A DNA stretch of 64,000 nucleotides from Liquidambar formosana (Eukaryota; Streptophyta; Magnoliopsida; Saxifragales; Altingiaceae). This document shows positions 46,588-58,887 of the stretch, piece by piece. The translations under genes were made by a program, and so were the position numbers. Under the pieces are notes generated by a model, which saw only the letters and a list, made by a program, of their open reading frames with translations, had not been told where the DNA came from and did no database searches. Location of the stretch: positions 10,353,133 to 10,417,132 of the forward strand of contig CM077833.1 in assembly GCA_039720395.1 (NCBI GenBank). The letters run 5' to 3'. Numbering within the stretch: the stretch's first letter is position 1; each line of letters starts with the position of its first letter.

Positions 46588-46870
46588 TCCATGAGGATTG
46601 AGGTAAAATTATAACAAAGAGACAGAGTGAGAGATTGAGATTGAGTCTTTGAAAGCCTAGCTTTGAGAGAAATTAATGTACGTTGTGTGAGTCTGTGACC
46701 TTGGGTTGTCTGAAGAAGTACGGCCAGTATTTATTGACTCTTTTTTCTTCCCATTTACGCAGTATCAACAGCAAGGTTGTTTAAGTAGAAAAATCATTGA
46801 AAAATCTCATAATCATTCAACCCTTTAAGTTTAATTTGTTCGCAAATCGCAGCGCACGTCATTAGTATCA

Positions 46871-47106
46871 TGCTCTGTTTGTTTGGCTGGAAAGCAACAG
46901 TGATGAGAAGGAGAAAGGGAGAAGAGAGTCTAGAGGGGTAGAATCATAACCATCTTGAGAGACTCAATCCCGTTACACCCCAAGATGTGGTATTCTTAGT
47001 CAAACCATAAACAGTAGACACCCACACCTGTTTTACCTCTCTTCTACTCTCATCTTCTTTTATCTTTCCTTTCTAAGGCTCTATTTGGTTTATGGATTTT
47101 ATCAAG

Positions 47107-47160
<54 letters not shown>

Positions 47161-47376
47161 GAATTCTACTTTTCTTTATTTGATTACAATGGAAAATTGG
47201 AAGAAAAAAAAGAATTGAATAATTTTGGCTTGATTTGATTTTATCTTTTCTTTCATTTTCTTTCCTCCTCATTTTTTTTCCCTTCCTTTTTTTTCCTTGG
47301 TAGAATCCATGAACCAAATAGAGGGTTAATCTCATTTCATTCTAAGTGCCCTAATTCCAGCCAAACAAACAAGGCA
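46871..47376. mobile_element. MITE (family B) split by a family A MITE
   Basis: Ends TGCTCTGTTTGTTTGGCTGG and, inverted, TGCCTTGTTTGTTTGGCTGG. Removing 47077-47326 leaves an element of about 250 bp. The pair shows the order of insertion: B first, then A. Confidence 0.65.
47077..47326. mobile_element. Tourist-like MITE (family A), intact
   Basis: Terminal inverted repeats GGCTCTATTTGGTT.ATGGATT and CCTCTATTTGGTTCATGGATT, flanked by TAA (47074-47076, 47327-47329). It holds an (AT)n tract at 47122-47156. A second copy, interrupted, is at 40735-42595. Confidence 0.75.
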
Positions 47377-47519
47377 TGAGCAGAGAGTTGTTAAGGGATT
47401 GTAATGGCAAACGTCAAAAGGTCAATCTAGGTACACATACAAACAAATTACTCCATATTCTGTGCAATGTGTATTAGTGGGAAATGTGAATTTAGTAATA
47501 AAAAAGAAAAAGGGAAAAA

Positions 47520-48470
47520 AAGGAAACATGAATTCAATGATTCTGTATCATTCAATTATTGCTGCAAATAACTTCAATGTGATGAAGCAAATTAATGGCC
47601 AAATTTCAATGATTTAGTTTGAGAAAATGTGTATATGTATAAATTCTGCTCCCTGTTTTATAAGTTTTTCTTTGCCCAACTATAAAAATTATTGTATTTT
47701 TAAATTTCATTGAGTTAGTTGACTCATTGGCTCTCTGTCATTTTGCCAAGAACTCACTGTCATCCTCTCCTGTTATCAATTTTTCTGCCAAAAGAGGATC
47801 AGTCCATTGTTATTCTATCATCACTAGACCACCTATGTATGGTTGAAATTTATAACTCCACTTGAGGGGATCTCTCTTTTTTTCTTTTTTCTTTTTTTTT
47901 CTTTTTTTTGTGTTTTCGTATGTCAAAATTACTCCATATTAATGAAGGTCAACCTTATTGAAACAGGTATATGAACTCTTCCGAACAAGAAAGATAGGTT
48001 TATGAACAAACAGCCCAAAGAACAGTACACTCTGATGCTATGTTAACTTTCCAACTTAAAAACTCGAGTTATTTGGTGAAGGGCCAAACATATATACAAA
48101 GTCATACTAAATTCAATATTTAGAGCTGATTGCTGAGGATGTGGGATGTGCTACTTTTCCAACAACAATTGACTGAATTTCAATATGAGATATTAAGGAA
48201 ATGTTTAGAAAATCAATTTATCATGTTGTAGAAGGTTTTTTTGCCTGATTGTATAAACCTTTGCATGTTTATTTCATTAGAACTAATGCTAACTTGGTTC
48301 CCTTGAGAGTGTTTGCAAAGAGCATGATGGCTATCTGCTCTTGTCAATATTATTTTTCCTGCCAAAACAGGATAGAGTCCATTTGGTTCTTGTGGATTGG
48401 GGAAAAAAACAGAACCATGGTTCTTGTTTCCTACTAGCTAGGCCACTATATCTTGTAAAAACTTTCAACT
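47520..48470. repeat. Two further copies of the intergenic duplicated segment
   Basis: 47520-47830 and 48160-48470 both resemble 38940-39430 (ATTCAATTAT.GC..ATAACT, CAATTTTTCTGCCAAAA.AGGAT, TGCTCTTGTCAAT). They lie upstream of the patatin fragment, so the segments may be debris of local patatin-gene duplication. No coding sequence was found in them. Confidence 0.55.
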
Positions 48471-48479
48471 CCATTCAGG

Positions 48480-49930
48480 CCAAGTTTGTTTGGTTGGAAT
48501 GGAATGGATGGAATGGAATTACATTCCAATTTATTTCAAACAATGTGTTTGCATGGATGAGGTAATTAAGTGGGAATAGAATCAAATAATAATAGTGAAT
48601 TATAATGATATTCATTATATAATGTTTATTTCAATCCCATTCCATTCGAAACTATTTTGAGCATGAAATCAGATTCCATTCCGACCCATTCTATTCCACC
48701 GGTCTTTTTTTTCCTGTTAATTTTTATTTATTTATTTTTTCATTAGGATCATAGAATTTATTGTAAGATTTTTGTTTGGGGTACAATGATTAGAGGAACT
48801 TGGGAGTGGGGCAGATGACCTCTCCAAAAAATTAGCTTTTGTTTCAGAAAAGAAAGTACGTGATGCATTCATGCATCTTTAAATCAGAGGGACAACATCG
48901 AAACTTTCAAAGTTTTACCTTTCACGCACCCAACAAAAAAAAAAAAAAAAAAAAAGGGTGTTGCCTTTAATCAAACGGCCGGCTAATTGATCCTTTAAAA
49001 TGCAAGACTATCTCGGCAAAGGGCACCCATGATGGATCATGAATTCATATATACAACTGCCTGCATCATGCCTATTACAAAAAACTTACAAATTAATATT
49101 ATGTGGAAGTAGAATTTATCATTCCTAAAGGAATCAATGGTTTGTGGTCGCACACCCTGCAAGTGGGAGGATGTTTTGAATTGCTGCCGGCTGGCCATGT
49201 GTTTGTGTGTGTTTTTATGAGTAACAGTGCGCCACGTTTAAAATGGGACAATGCTGAGCTAAATATATTCCGTATATTCACCGCACGAATGGGCAGTAAC
49301 CTAATCCAAAAATTTTTACAAAAATATTTCCCTAATGTTTAATCGTTTTTCACTTCAACCCTTAAAGAAACAATCGATGCAATTGTCTCCTCTTGATTAA
49401 ATTTCAGGTGAAAGATTGAATAAAAATTAGATAAAAAAATACTACAAGAATGGGTGAATATTAAACATGTGAAAGGAATGTAGTGGTTTTTCATATTTTT
49501 CACCCAAATTTTAGTGATCTTTCACTCAAAACCTAACTGAGGGGACATAATTGCATTGATTTTTTCTTTAGGGGTTATATGAAAAATGAGGAAACATTTG
49601 GAGATTTTCTTATAATTTATCCTAATAATTAAGGATATAATTTGGGCCTCTTTTTTTTTTTTTTTTGTGGAATTAATCCATTCAATTCTAGTTGATTGGG
49701 TTCCATTTTAAATAAAATTTTGTTTGATTCGCTCCTAGCTTGGAAATAAGCATAACCAAAAAGGTCAGTTCAATTCTTGTTATACAAAGAATTTTTTTCG
49801 GTTCTTTAGGACTCCCCAATATTCCTTCTGTAATTGGCTTGTGGAATGAAGTTATGATATTTTTACCAAAAAGAAAAAAAGAAAAAAAAAAAAAAGAATT
49901 CTTGGTATGGGGTTGGTAAATATCTAAACA
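48480..49930. other. Unassigned intergenic stretch
   Basis: 48485-48715 has GGAATGGAATGG / CCATTCCATTC segments at both ends and may be another MITE, without a clear duplication. The rest has poly-A and poly-T runs (48931-48953, 49652-49668) and no recognisable gene. Confidence 0.35.
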
Positions 49931-49934
49931 AACT

Positions 49935-50170
49935 TAAACTAAAGGTCTAGTTTAGTGGTAATTCGAGCCTTAATAAGCGTTTCAAGAAACATAGGTTACG
50001 TGTTCAAAACTCCACGAGAGCGTTGATTCTCTTTGGGCTACCCCTAGGACTAGGGACCTAATAATAACACCTCTGTGGGATGGGGGGACTGCACATGCAT
50101 AAGGAATTAGTTGGGGCCAAAGCCTCGGATACCCTTGTTGATAAATAATAATAATAATAATAATAATAAA
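49935..50170 (+). mobile_element. tRNA-derived SINE with (AAT)n tail
   Basis: A-box-like TCTAGTTTAGTGG near 49946, B-box-like GTGTTCAAAACTCC near 50000, a body with GGACTAGGGACCTAATAATA, and a tail of about eight AAT units at 50145-50169. Confidence 0.6.
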
Positions 50171-50889
50171 TTAATAAATAAATAAAACTTGAAAACCAAC
50201 CCTTTATTAAATAGTCACTTGATATTTGGCATGCACAATGTGCTTGAAAGGAGTATTTGATTCAATGGTTGGCTTGACAAAATAAAAATTTTACAAAAAG
50301 ATATTGATAAGTGTATGAATAAAAATAAAAATAAAAATTCTTACGCTAGTTGTAATTTGATCCTATGTCTAGATATATATTGTTAATATTTAGGTTGGTG
50401 GGTCATGACCTGAACCATTGGCTCGCCCACATGTGAGTGCTAGACCCTAGTGGCCAAGTCTCCTTTTAGTGAGGGTTTCTAATTGTGCATGGAAACTAAG
50501 TCTTATTCGGAGTGGACTTAGTAGGAGCATATATAAGAGGAGTCTCTCTTTGTGATTAAGACCACTAACCTAGTAGCCTCTAGTAGAAATTCTCCCATTC
50601 TGTCTCTAGCACACTCTCTCTATGATGACCATAGCCTAGTGGACCTGGTAGTGTGGATTTATTGGAAGGATTTTAGTAGTGATCCTTTCGACATTCATGA
50701 TGTGGAGGAGCATACACAAAGGTCTATTTTGTGATGAAGACATGTGGATACGTTCAGTGAGTACATGAGGCTTGTAACAACAAATGGCAAACGATTTTTG
50801 GATTTCTTCCACAAGAGGTATTTTTGGACCTAATATGTATATGCTATATACAGTAGTTATAGCATGTATATATATATATATAAAGGGCT
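50170..50889. other. Unassigned stretch
   Basis: 50390-50800 has an LTR-like look (ATATATAAGAGGAG near 50529 followed by CT-rich sequence), but no borders or partner were found. The 60-codon frame at 50552-50734 has no known domain. Confidence 0.25.
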
Positions 50890-50987
50890 GATCATGTGCA
50901 GGATATCCCGGAGTATCCCATTTGATCACAACTGTCCGTGAGCGATACGCACGCTAGAGGGATATTCGGGATATCTTGCACATGATC
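50890..50987. repeat. Foldback, possible small MITE
   Basis: GATCATGTGCAGGATATCCCG (50890-50910) and its near-complement (50967-50987, one mismatch) enclose 56 bases. (TA)n tracts with AAAG/CTTT flank both sides, extending the symmetry to about 50862-51006. Confidence 0.7.
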
Positions 50988-51915
50988 AAAACTTTATATA
51001 TATATAAGTCGTGACCCACGTGTTGCGTGGCATAAAAAAAAATCTGAATAATAGGTTGTTTTTGGATAGAACTGAAGATACCCCATTTTTGTATCGGTCA
51101 TCATCTTAAGTCCCGGGGTCCCCATGATGAGGTTTGACACTGTTAAAGAATTTATTGGATGACCTTTAATAAGTTGATATGATCACAACCTAGGCCTTAG
51201 GTTGAAAACATGGGAATTTGGCAATGTTTTTATAAAAAAAATATATTTTTGTCAGGATTCTTACGCAACAAAGGTTAAAAAACAGAAATTTTCAGAATGT
51301 AATTTCTTTCTCTCCAAGGCTACTCCCGTATATGGTAATGTGGATTTTTGGTAATAGGTTGACCAAACAACTTTGGGGGACTCTCCCCTAACCCTAGTTA
51401 CACCTATATAAACACCATTATAAACTTTACAGTGGGAGGGACTTTTCTAGGCACTTTTGATAAACAACTTTGAGCAAACCCTAGAAAGAAAACTAAGACC
51501 TAGAGTTGTGATTGTAGAGACTTGGAAAAGGGACTTCAAGGAATCTTTTTGAACCAGAATCAATTCAAACCTGACGGACCGCAAATAAACAACAAGTCGA
51601 TAAACTTGGTTTTACTTATCTTTTTTTGTTCTAGTTCTTCTTTAATAGTTTTTCATGTGTATTAGGATTTTATTTCAGGTTAATACTTAATATTTCATAT
51701 TTTGTATATTAGATTAGTATTTTAAATAATTGATTTATTTAGTTTATTTTCTTATCTACTTAGCTTACTGTTTTCTTAGTTCCCATAGCATGATTTAGGT
51801 TTAATTTTATATTTATCCATTTTTGTATATTTTATTTTTTTAAGTTGCATGGTACAAATTGATTTAGAATATCTGTAATTTTTGTGATATGCCATAAGGG
51901 TGTGTACACAATAGT
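50988..51915. other. Unassigned stretch left of the solo LTR
   Basis: CTATATAAACACC near 51401, followed by a transcribed-looking segment and AT-rich sequence, suggests the U3/R part of an older LTR into which the solo LTR inserted. Not provable here. Confidence 0.3.
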
Positions 51916-54503
51916 TGTAATACCTGTAATCTTTAAATAGGGTATTAAGGGTTTAATCTATAGTTAGCGTAGCTAATCCCTTGATTTTTCGAATGACTTC
52001 ATGCATGGGTAATGCATGTGTATAATATTATGATGTTGGATGTGTTTTGATGCTTGTTTTGTGCATCGAGTATCTTTCGGGTGCGTTTAGCCTTATTTGC
52101 AACTTAAGGGTTTAAGCTGCTGAAATTTGGCTAAGTGTGGGGAAAAAGTGAATTTTCGTAAATCTTCATTTTAAAGGATAATTTTTGGCGGTAATGGAAG
52201 TTTATAATATTATAAGACATTGGTGATTTTATGGGATTTTATTAGCATGTTTGGATTGGTTTCCTCACATGTTTGTTTTAGGAAAATCTGTCGGGCGACG
52301 GATTTTGTACTAAAACTTGGAAATGAGATTTTGATATATTGGGTATTTGATTTTTCTGATATTTTATTTGGATTCAAATGGGGGGTTATTTTCTTATTTT
52401 CATTAAATAACTTAAAGTAAATTACTTAAATGTTTTTAATGAAATAAGGTTGATGTCTGTGCTGATGAGGTGTGGTCTGATTGACTGCCAATTTTTCTGC
52501 TGACTGTGTGTTTCAGACGTCTGAAATACATTTCAGACGTCTGAAAGTGACATTTCAGACGTCTGAAAGTTACATTAAGACGTCTGAAAGTTCCAGAGAG
52601 CGAGGTTTTCTGGAGTATAGTTTCAGACGTTTGAAAGTACATTTCAGACGTCTGAAAGTTGCGATCTGCAGATTTCATAAAGGGTTAAAATGACATTTTT
52701 GCCCCCTTTTTCTATATAAACCCATCTAACTCGTCCCAAACACTCCAGATCTGGTTTTTGGAGCATGGGAGAGCTAGAGAGAGAGTGGGAGAGAAAGAGA
52801 GGGTACGGTGGAGAGAGAAAGAGCTTCTCCCTCCATTTTTATGGGTTTTTACGCATAGGAGGCTTGGATTTCGACATTTCTAGCTTGGATTCATTCATGG
52901 TTTACCCCCATTTCGGATTTGAGAAGTAATTTCTCATGTATAAAGTTAGGGTTTTGCATTCCTTTTTGGGATTGGGTTATCATATCCTTACATTTTGTGT
53001 TTATTCATGGTAATTGCGAGGTTTGGTCCCATTTTGGAGTTGGAATCTCCATTATGTTCATCAAGCATGGCATTTGGGAGCTAGGGCTTGGATTGGGGGC
53101 ATACACGTGCATCCTAGGCTTGGATCTACACACCAATAACATCAAGATCGCATTTTTCTATGCATTTCATAAAAGTAGGTGCAATTTACATGGGTTTAAA
53201 CTATTGACATGATAATATGGTATATATTATCATAGTGTTTGGTATTCTTGGGCCTAGAATATGTATATAAATGAATTATGGAATAAATCTTGGAAGGAGA
53301 CTATGGGTATTTGATATTCTAATTTGGGGATTATGTTCTTTACGGATTTTGGTATATTTTATACATTCTATGGAATATAGATTTATGGATTTTATGGTTA
53401 ATTCTCATGTTTAATTGAGGTTTTGATTTTGATTTTAAGGTTATAATCATAATGAGAATTTATGTTGTTTATCATAATTTTGGATATAATTATGATGTTA
53501 TTCGATTATGGGTTATATACCATATCTTGGAGATGACTTTGGTTCAAAAGAATCATTTTATGGTTTATTGCACTGCATGTTGGGCATAATCATGCATCAA
53601 ATGGACTTAATGAATACTGGGTAAAAGTATTGCATAAAAAGGGGTCATTGGAATTGGACTACTTGCAGTCAATGGGACTTTGCGGTGTTTTCCATTCCTT
53701 TGGTCCTGGGGTACTTTCCGGTTCTAGGTAGGAACCCTTGTGTTCCCGAATCAGAGGCTACTTTCCGGTTCCAGGTAGGAACCCTTGTGTTGTCCTCTTG
53801 GAGGTTGGGTTTAAAATCCTCCGTTTCCGCGCGAAGACTCCTGCGGGAGTGGTTGGTAATAAATGGATTTAATGCAAATTGGACATGAGTCACATGCATT
53901 GGGCATTATGCATTATTTATTTTAAGTTATGGGTTATAACTTATTTTGGGATTTGTAATATACTTGGTTAGTATATTTCGCTTTAAATGATTTAATGGGA
54001 TTTATTTATATCATTGCTTTAGTTTACTATGTCAAATTGTATCTACTGAGTCGTCAGACTCACGCCTATTATTTTAAATGTTTTTCAGATAATCCAGGGA
54101 TTGGTTATACTATCTTGGGCGGAAGATGCTCTTAGTGGAATTTCTTTAAGTTAATTGTTAATGTATTTTTCAGGGGAAAGAATATGTATTAAGTGGGTTT
54201 TCTATTGGGCTAATGTAAATGTAAATTCAATCCGGGTTGTAATTTTAACTACTTATGGTTGTGTATACGTGGAATGCGATGCATGGGATGATACCACTTC
54301 CATGGATGACAGGAAATTTTTATGTATGGATTTTATAACAGGTTTTCATGATGGTATGTCCTATTTACGGATGGGTCATGCCGAAAATTTTTAAAATGTC
54401 GAGGATTTTAACACGTGTCATCCACGTTTTATCAAAGGATTTATTAAAGAAAAAGCTTGCTTTATTATTATTGATCACGGCTTAATTAATTTGGGTCGTG
54501 ACA
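51916..54503 (+). mobile_element. Solo LTR, 2588 bp
   Basis: Begins TGTAATACC and ends GGGTCGTGACA, flanked by ATAGT on both sides (51911-51915, 54504-54508). It has an array of GACGTC palindromes (52511-52657), a TATA box TCTATATAAA (52711-52720), a GA-rich transcribed-type region, and an internal repeat of TACTTTCCGGTTC.AGGTAGGA (53703, 53759). Removing the LTR and one ATAGT restores a perfect palindrome in the target. No internal domain remains, as expected after LTR-LTR recombination. Gypsy-type by general look; not proven. Confidence 0.75.
52511..52657. promoter_or_regulatory. Array of six GACGTC palindromes in LTR U3
   Basis: TTTCAGACGTCTGAAA occurs at 52511, 52531, 52553 and 52642, with variants at about 52575 and 52621. 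It ends about 55 bp before the TATA box. GACGTC is the core recognised by C-box-binding bZIP factors, so this may be an enhancer; each unit could also form a hairpin. Confidence 0.6.
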
Positions 54504-54508
54504 ATAGT

Positions 54509-55270
54509 GATAGTTGTGTACACACCATTCTAAGGTAGATAGATTGTTTAGTTTTATTCTATTAATTCTTTGTTGTTTTTATTTCGTTTTGTTTTGTGTT
54601 CTGCTTATCATGTGATTAAGTTTGTGGAAATGCCTATTAAGTGCATACGCACCTATCAATGATGCATACGCACCTTACCTCGAGCAAATAGTTTATTTTA
54701 GTTTGATTATTTCTTATGGTGTATTATCTCTTGTATATTATGGTCTCTACTATTTGATATTTTTTTATGCTATTTTCTTTATTTTATTTATTCATTATTT
54801 TGGGTATTGTGTGTGCCATAATTTGCTTACATGTTTAGGGTGAAATTTAATTGAATACTTAGTTAATTAAAGCCAATAATTACGTGTGAGGGCTGATTTC
54901 AGCCGGGCATTATTGGGTGCCTTATACCTTCCCAGCAATAGACCCTAGCTTCAAATCAAGATTCCCTGGTTATGATGAGTTAGACTCTACTAGGATTCAA
55001 GTTAGTTCCCAAGTCAAATTATGTGGCGACTCCTCTCCACGCTAGCTCTCCTAGTTAGCGGTATACTCTTGAACTGCGTGGTTTAGGATGTGGTGCTCAC
55101 AAGAACAAAATTAAAATATTTTAGGTTCATAAGCTATTGTTAATTATAATTATTTTAAGCACTTAATCAAAATGGTAATGTTCCAAAATAGAATGAGACA
55201 ATTAAAAAAAAAAACAAATAAATAAAAGAGAGAGAACTAATAGCATCTCTAATAGGGTTAGTTATTATTA
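54509..55270. other. Unassigned stretch right of the solo LTR
   Basis: 54650-54675 repeats GCATACGCACCT. 54890-55110 (TTTCAGCCGGGCATT...TGTGGCGACTCC...) resembles the leader that follows LTRs of some Gypsy elements. No coding sequence seen. Confidence 0.3.
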
Positions 55271-55552
55271 ACTTCTTCCCTCCTACAAAAATAGACCATT
55301 TTTGTAACTTTTTTTGTCCCAAAATATTTCTCAATTTTGAAAAGCCAAATTATAATTTTTTTGAACTTCCTATACTACCCCTTGTTATTTTAATAATTAC
55401 TTTCAACACAAAATCTAATAAAAAGTAAGAGTGAGTAATTTTGGAAAAACAGAGTTTAATAAAGGACAAGTTAATAAAATGATGATTTTTCTTAAACGGT
55501 GTGTTTTGTCAAACATAACCTATCTTTGTGAGACAAAGAGGGTATCTACTTT
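55271..55552. mobile_element. Stowaway-like MITE, left copy
   Basis: Flanked by TA. Starts ACTTCTTCCCTCCTACAAAA and ends GACAAAGAGGG. It is the reverse complement of the element at 62310-62585 over nearly all its length (for example CAAATTATAATTTTTTTGAA and TGATTTTTCTTAAAC). Confidence 0.7.
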
Positions 55553-55637
55553 GGAGAACTTGATAAGACCTGGCCTCTTTTTCATTTCATAAAGGGAACT
55601 AAGAACTCTCCAATAAGGCTAGTTAAAATAGACAATT

Positions 55638-55642
55638 CCTTT
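55638..55642. repeat. Target-site duplication of Copia element (left copy)
   Basis: CCTTT here and at 62297-62301. Confidence 0.85.
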
Positions 55643-55875
55643 TGTTATTGTGTACTGTATAGTATAGAATCCATACATGTATTGTACAGCTATACCTAGG
55701 AATATTCTCAGCATATTCATGGCATATGCTAGTATTATTCCTTAGAATATGCCAGTACTATTCCCTACTTTATACCTATATATAGGTCCCTTGGTACATG
55801 TATTATACACATTGAATACAAGGGTTTTTCCCTACTTTAGTCTTTTCTCCTTTCTCTTTCTTTACTGTTATAATA
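55643..55875 (+). repeat. 5' LTR of Copia element
   Basis: Starts TGTTATTGTGTAC, has TATA-like CCTATATATAGG near 55785-55796, and ends TTATAATA against the primer-binding site. Confidence 0.92.
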
Positions 55876-55888
55876 TGGTATCAAAGCT
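55876..55888 (+). other. Primer-binding site of Copia element
   Basis: TGGTATCAAAGCT, one base off the initiator methionine tRNA complement, touching the LTR end. Confidence 0.9.
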
Positions 55889-56445
55889 AGGTGCCGCAAC
55901 CTACTTTTGATCACCGTCCACCACCACCATCCATCTTCACTGGCAGAGAACCCTACAACCGTCAAACCCCAAACCCAATTGGAGACCTTCTGTACCTCAT
56001 CAGCTTACCAAACCACCATGGTTCGACTCCCCTCTCCTTGATCTGTAGAACCCCACCAACCAGGTCACTAGAAAAGCCCCCACGTGCCCACATGCGCTAC
56101 CCAGTTACCAGCGCATCAGATCCACTCGCACCACAGCTCATACACGCCAGCACCAGCCCCTCTCCACTTACGTCAGCTACACATCATACCAGCGCCAAGC
56201 CAGCTCCAAGCCCACGCCATGCCAACGCTACGCTCGTGCCACGTGACACGTCAGCCCGCCTACCACGTCAGCCCTACTGCCACATCAGCATCTACTAGAC
56301 CAGTTTGTTGTTTTTTCTCTATTTTCTCCATTTCTGGGCTATTTTCAACAAACAACCAGTCATTCTTAGGTATTTTCACCCCTCTGATCTCATTTTTGAG
56401 CTCTTTTTTGTCTAATTCCATTTCGAGTGTGCAATTATCCACATT

Positions 56446-57471
56446 ATGAGTAACTCAGAGCTTTCTATCAACATTCCCCTGGTATTGAATAGCCAAAACT
56501 ATGTCCTTTGGGCTCAAGCCATGTCTGGCTATCTTCGCATACACAAACTCTGGCATATTGTTACTAGAGATATCACTGAACCAAAGAAAGGGCTAGAAGA
56601 AATTGACGCAAAATTTGTGGATTGTCTTGAAGAGTGGGACAGTAAGAATCAGAATATCATCTCTGCTTTTTGCAGTACCTCTATTCTATCCATCGGTATG
56701 CAGTTTGGCCATTTTGAAACTGCTAAAGCTGCTTGGGATTTCCTTGCTGACTGCTACACCACTGCTGGTTTCTCTCATCAGTACCAACTCCTGGACTAAC
56801 TCCACTATATGCGTTAGGAACTTAGAGAAGCAATCGATAGTTTCCACTCTCATATGCAGGCCCTTTGGGATCAATTAGTACCTTTAGAACCTACTTGGAG
56901 CTGCTCTTAAAATGCGACAAAGTTTCTTAGCTATCGAAATCAGCAGCGTCTGATCCATTTTTTGATGGCCTTGGATGATGTCTTCGAACCTATTCATGCT
57001 ATTTTGCTTCATTGCACTCTATCACCAACCTTGGAAAGTGTTGTTTCTGAACTTGTTGCTTATAAGACTCATTGTTGCACTCGCCTTCCTCCCTCTACTG
57101 ACTCTACTTTTGCAGCTCCCTATTTAGCATGCCCTCAGTTGACCCACATTTCTCTAGCTATTCTTCCTTCTGGGCGTCCCTCTCTATCAAGTTGCAAGTT
57201 TTGTCATGAGCCTGACTATACTTTGCTTCACTATCCTACTCGAGTCTGCAAGCACTGTCACAAGCACGGACCAAGCCATTTCTCAAATGACTGTCCCCGC
57301 AATGCAAACCTACAACCTCGCAATGACCGTTCCAGAGGCAGTTCATTCAGGTCTAATAAGTCCAAGCCTAGCCATCGTTCCACTGCTGCTGCTACTACTG
57401 AGGATCCTTCTCCACCTACCTCTTCCACTTCTTCTCTTTCTAATACCGATCTTACCGCTCTTCTCAAATAG
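56446..57471 (+). pseudogene. Copia gag remnant
   Basis: Starts MSNSELSINIPLVLNSQNYVLWAQAMSGYLR, the typical Copia Gag entry with YVLWAQAM, and runs 117 codons to a stop after YQLLD (56799). Matching sequence continues in the same region with further frame changes to the nucleocapsid part at 57190-57300, which has CKFC and CKHCHKHGPSHFSNDC. The last has six residues between the second Cys and His instead of four, so zinc binding is doubtful. A Ser/Thr-rich stretch follows to the stop at 57471. Confidence 0.8.
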
Positions 57472-57499
57472 GTCCTCTCCACTTCTAGTAATCCTCTTG

Positions 57500-58887
57500 G
57501 TATTTTGATTTCGCCTGTTGTAATTATATGACATCTGATAATGCTCTTTTCACTTCTAAAGTTCTTACTTCCGATCTTCTTACTATTCATAATGCTGATG
57601 GCTCCCACATGCATGTTAATCACATTGAACACATCTCTAACTCAAAAGTGTCCCTTCCTGATACCTATTTCATTCCTTTACTTTAAACCTTACTTTTGTG
57701 GGTCAACTTTATGAACTTGGTCTTAATATTACCTTTTCTTCCATTGGTTGTCTTGTGTAGGATCCAAAAGTGGGACAAACTCTTAGAACCAATCGTAAAG
57801 TTGGACATTTATTTGAACTGGTCAACCTCCACACTCCATCCCACCTTACCCCTCCAGCTCACTCCGTTGTTGCTTCCATTCTTCCATCTTTAACTCTTTG
57901 GCATGTTTACTTAGGACATATTTCTTTTAGTCGTTTACAAAAATTGGCTTTTAGTGGTATTTTGGGCCCTATAATAAATAAACATGATGATTGTTTATCT
58001 TGTCAACTTGGTAAACAACCTACATTACCTTTTTTTAATAGTGATTCTGTTTCTGATGCCCTATTTGACTTAGTTCATTCTAATATTTGGGGTCCCTCTC
58101 CTACCACCACCATGGATGGGTCTAAGTATTTTGTTATTTTTGTTAATGATTATTCTTGTTTTACTTGGATTTATCTTATGCAGTATCACTCTGAACTGAA
58201 ACAGTTTTACTATAACTTTGCCCACATGATTAGCACTCAGTTTTCGTGTACTATTAAAATCTTTCGTACATATAATGCTATAGAGTATTGCGACATTGAC
58301 TTTCTCAAATTTCTTCAGCGACAAGGCATCATTCCTCACCGTTCTTGCCCAAGCACTTCTCAGCAAAATGGTTGTGCCGAACGCAAATATCGTCACATTT
58401 TGGACACTGTTCGTTATCTTCTTCTATCTTCTTCTTGTCCTGAGCATTTCTTGGGAGTAGCTGCTTTCATAGCCATTTACACTATCAATCACATTCCCTC
58501 TCTTGCCATTGATAATCAATCTCCCTATGAACGGCTTTATAGTATGGTACTTACCTATAGTACTCTTCGTGTCCTTCGTTGTGCCTGCTTTGTATTACTT
58601 CAACCTCATGAGCGTACCAAGCTTTAACCTCATGCTCGCCTCTACTGCTTTTGGGGTTATAGGATAGAACACAAAGGCTATAGGTGTTGGGATCCTATCT
58701 CCAAACGTCTCCATATTTCCTGTCATGTGGTCTTTTGGAAATATAAAATGTTCTCCTCCTTGTCCAAATTTTATCTCCCCACTTCATTTACCCTTCCCTT
58801 ATTCACTAACCCCTCTATTCCTTTATTTTCTGATGATGTTGACATAGGTTTAGACACACCAACTACGGCCCTTCCTATAGTGCCTGT
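57500..58887 (+). pseudogene. Copia pol remnant, part 1: protease and integrase
   Basis: Protease: FDFACCNYMTSDN near 57506 keeps the Asp but has Phe and Ala where D-S/T-G or DSA is expected. An integrase stretch is open at 57770-58627, with the GAG-pre-integrase motif LWHVYLGHISFSRLQKL and zinc-binding-type CLSCQLGK. The D-D-E triad is broken: the first Asp is Asn in HSNIWGP, the second is Tyr in FRTYNAIEY (expected SDN), and only Glu in NGCAERK remains. The chain ends at 58627. The solo LTR interrupts the linker region from 58888. Confidence 0.85.

Noticed and set aside
50990..51040. Helitron 3' end
   Set aside because: Minus-strand CCACG-CAACA-CGTGG hairpin is present, but it is followed by CTTA instead of CTRR and no matching 5' end was found.
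55891..56449. Proline-rich open frames of 121-135 codons upstream of gag
   Set aside because: They are the GC-rich Copia leader between primer-binding site and Gag; low-complexity His/Pro/Ser translations, no conserved domain.
57258..57632. 124-codon minus-strand frame
   Set aside because: It is antisense to the Gag zinc-knuckle and Ser-rich region.
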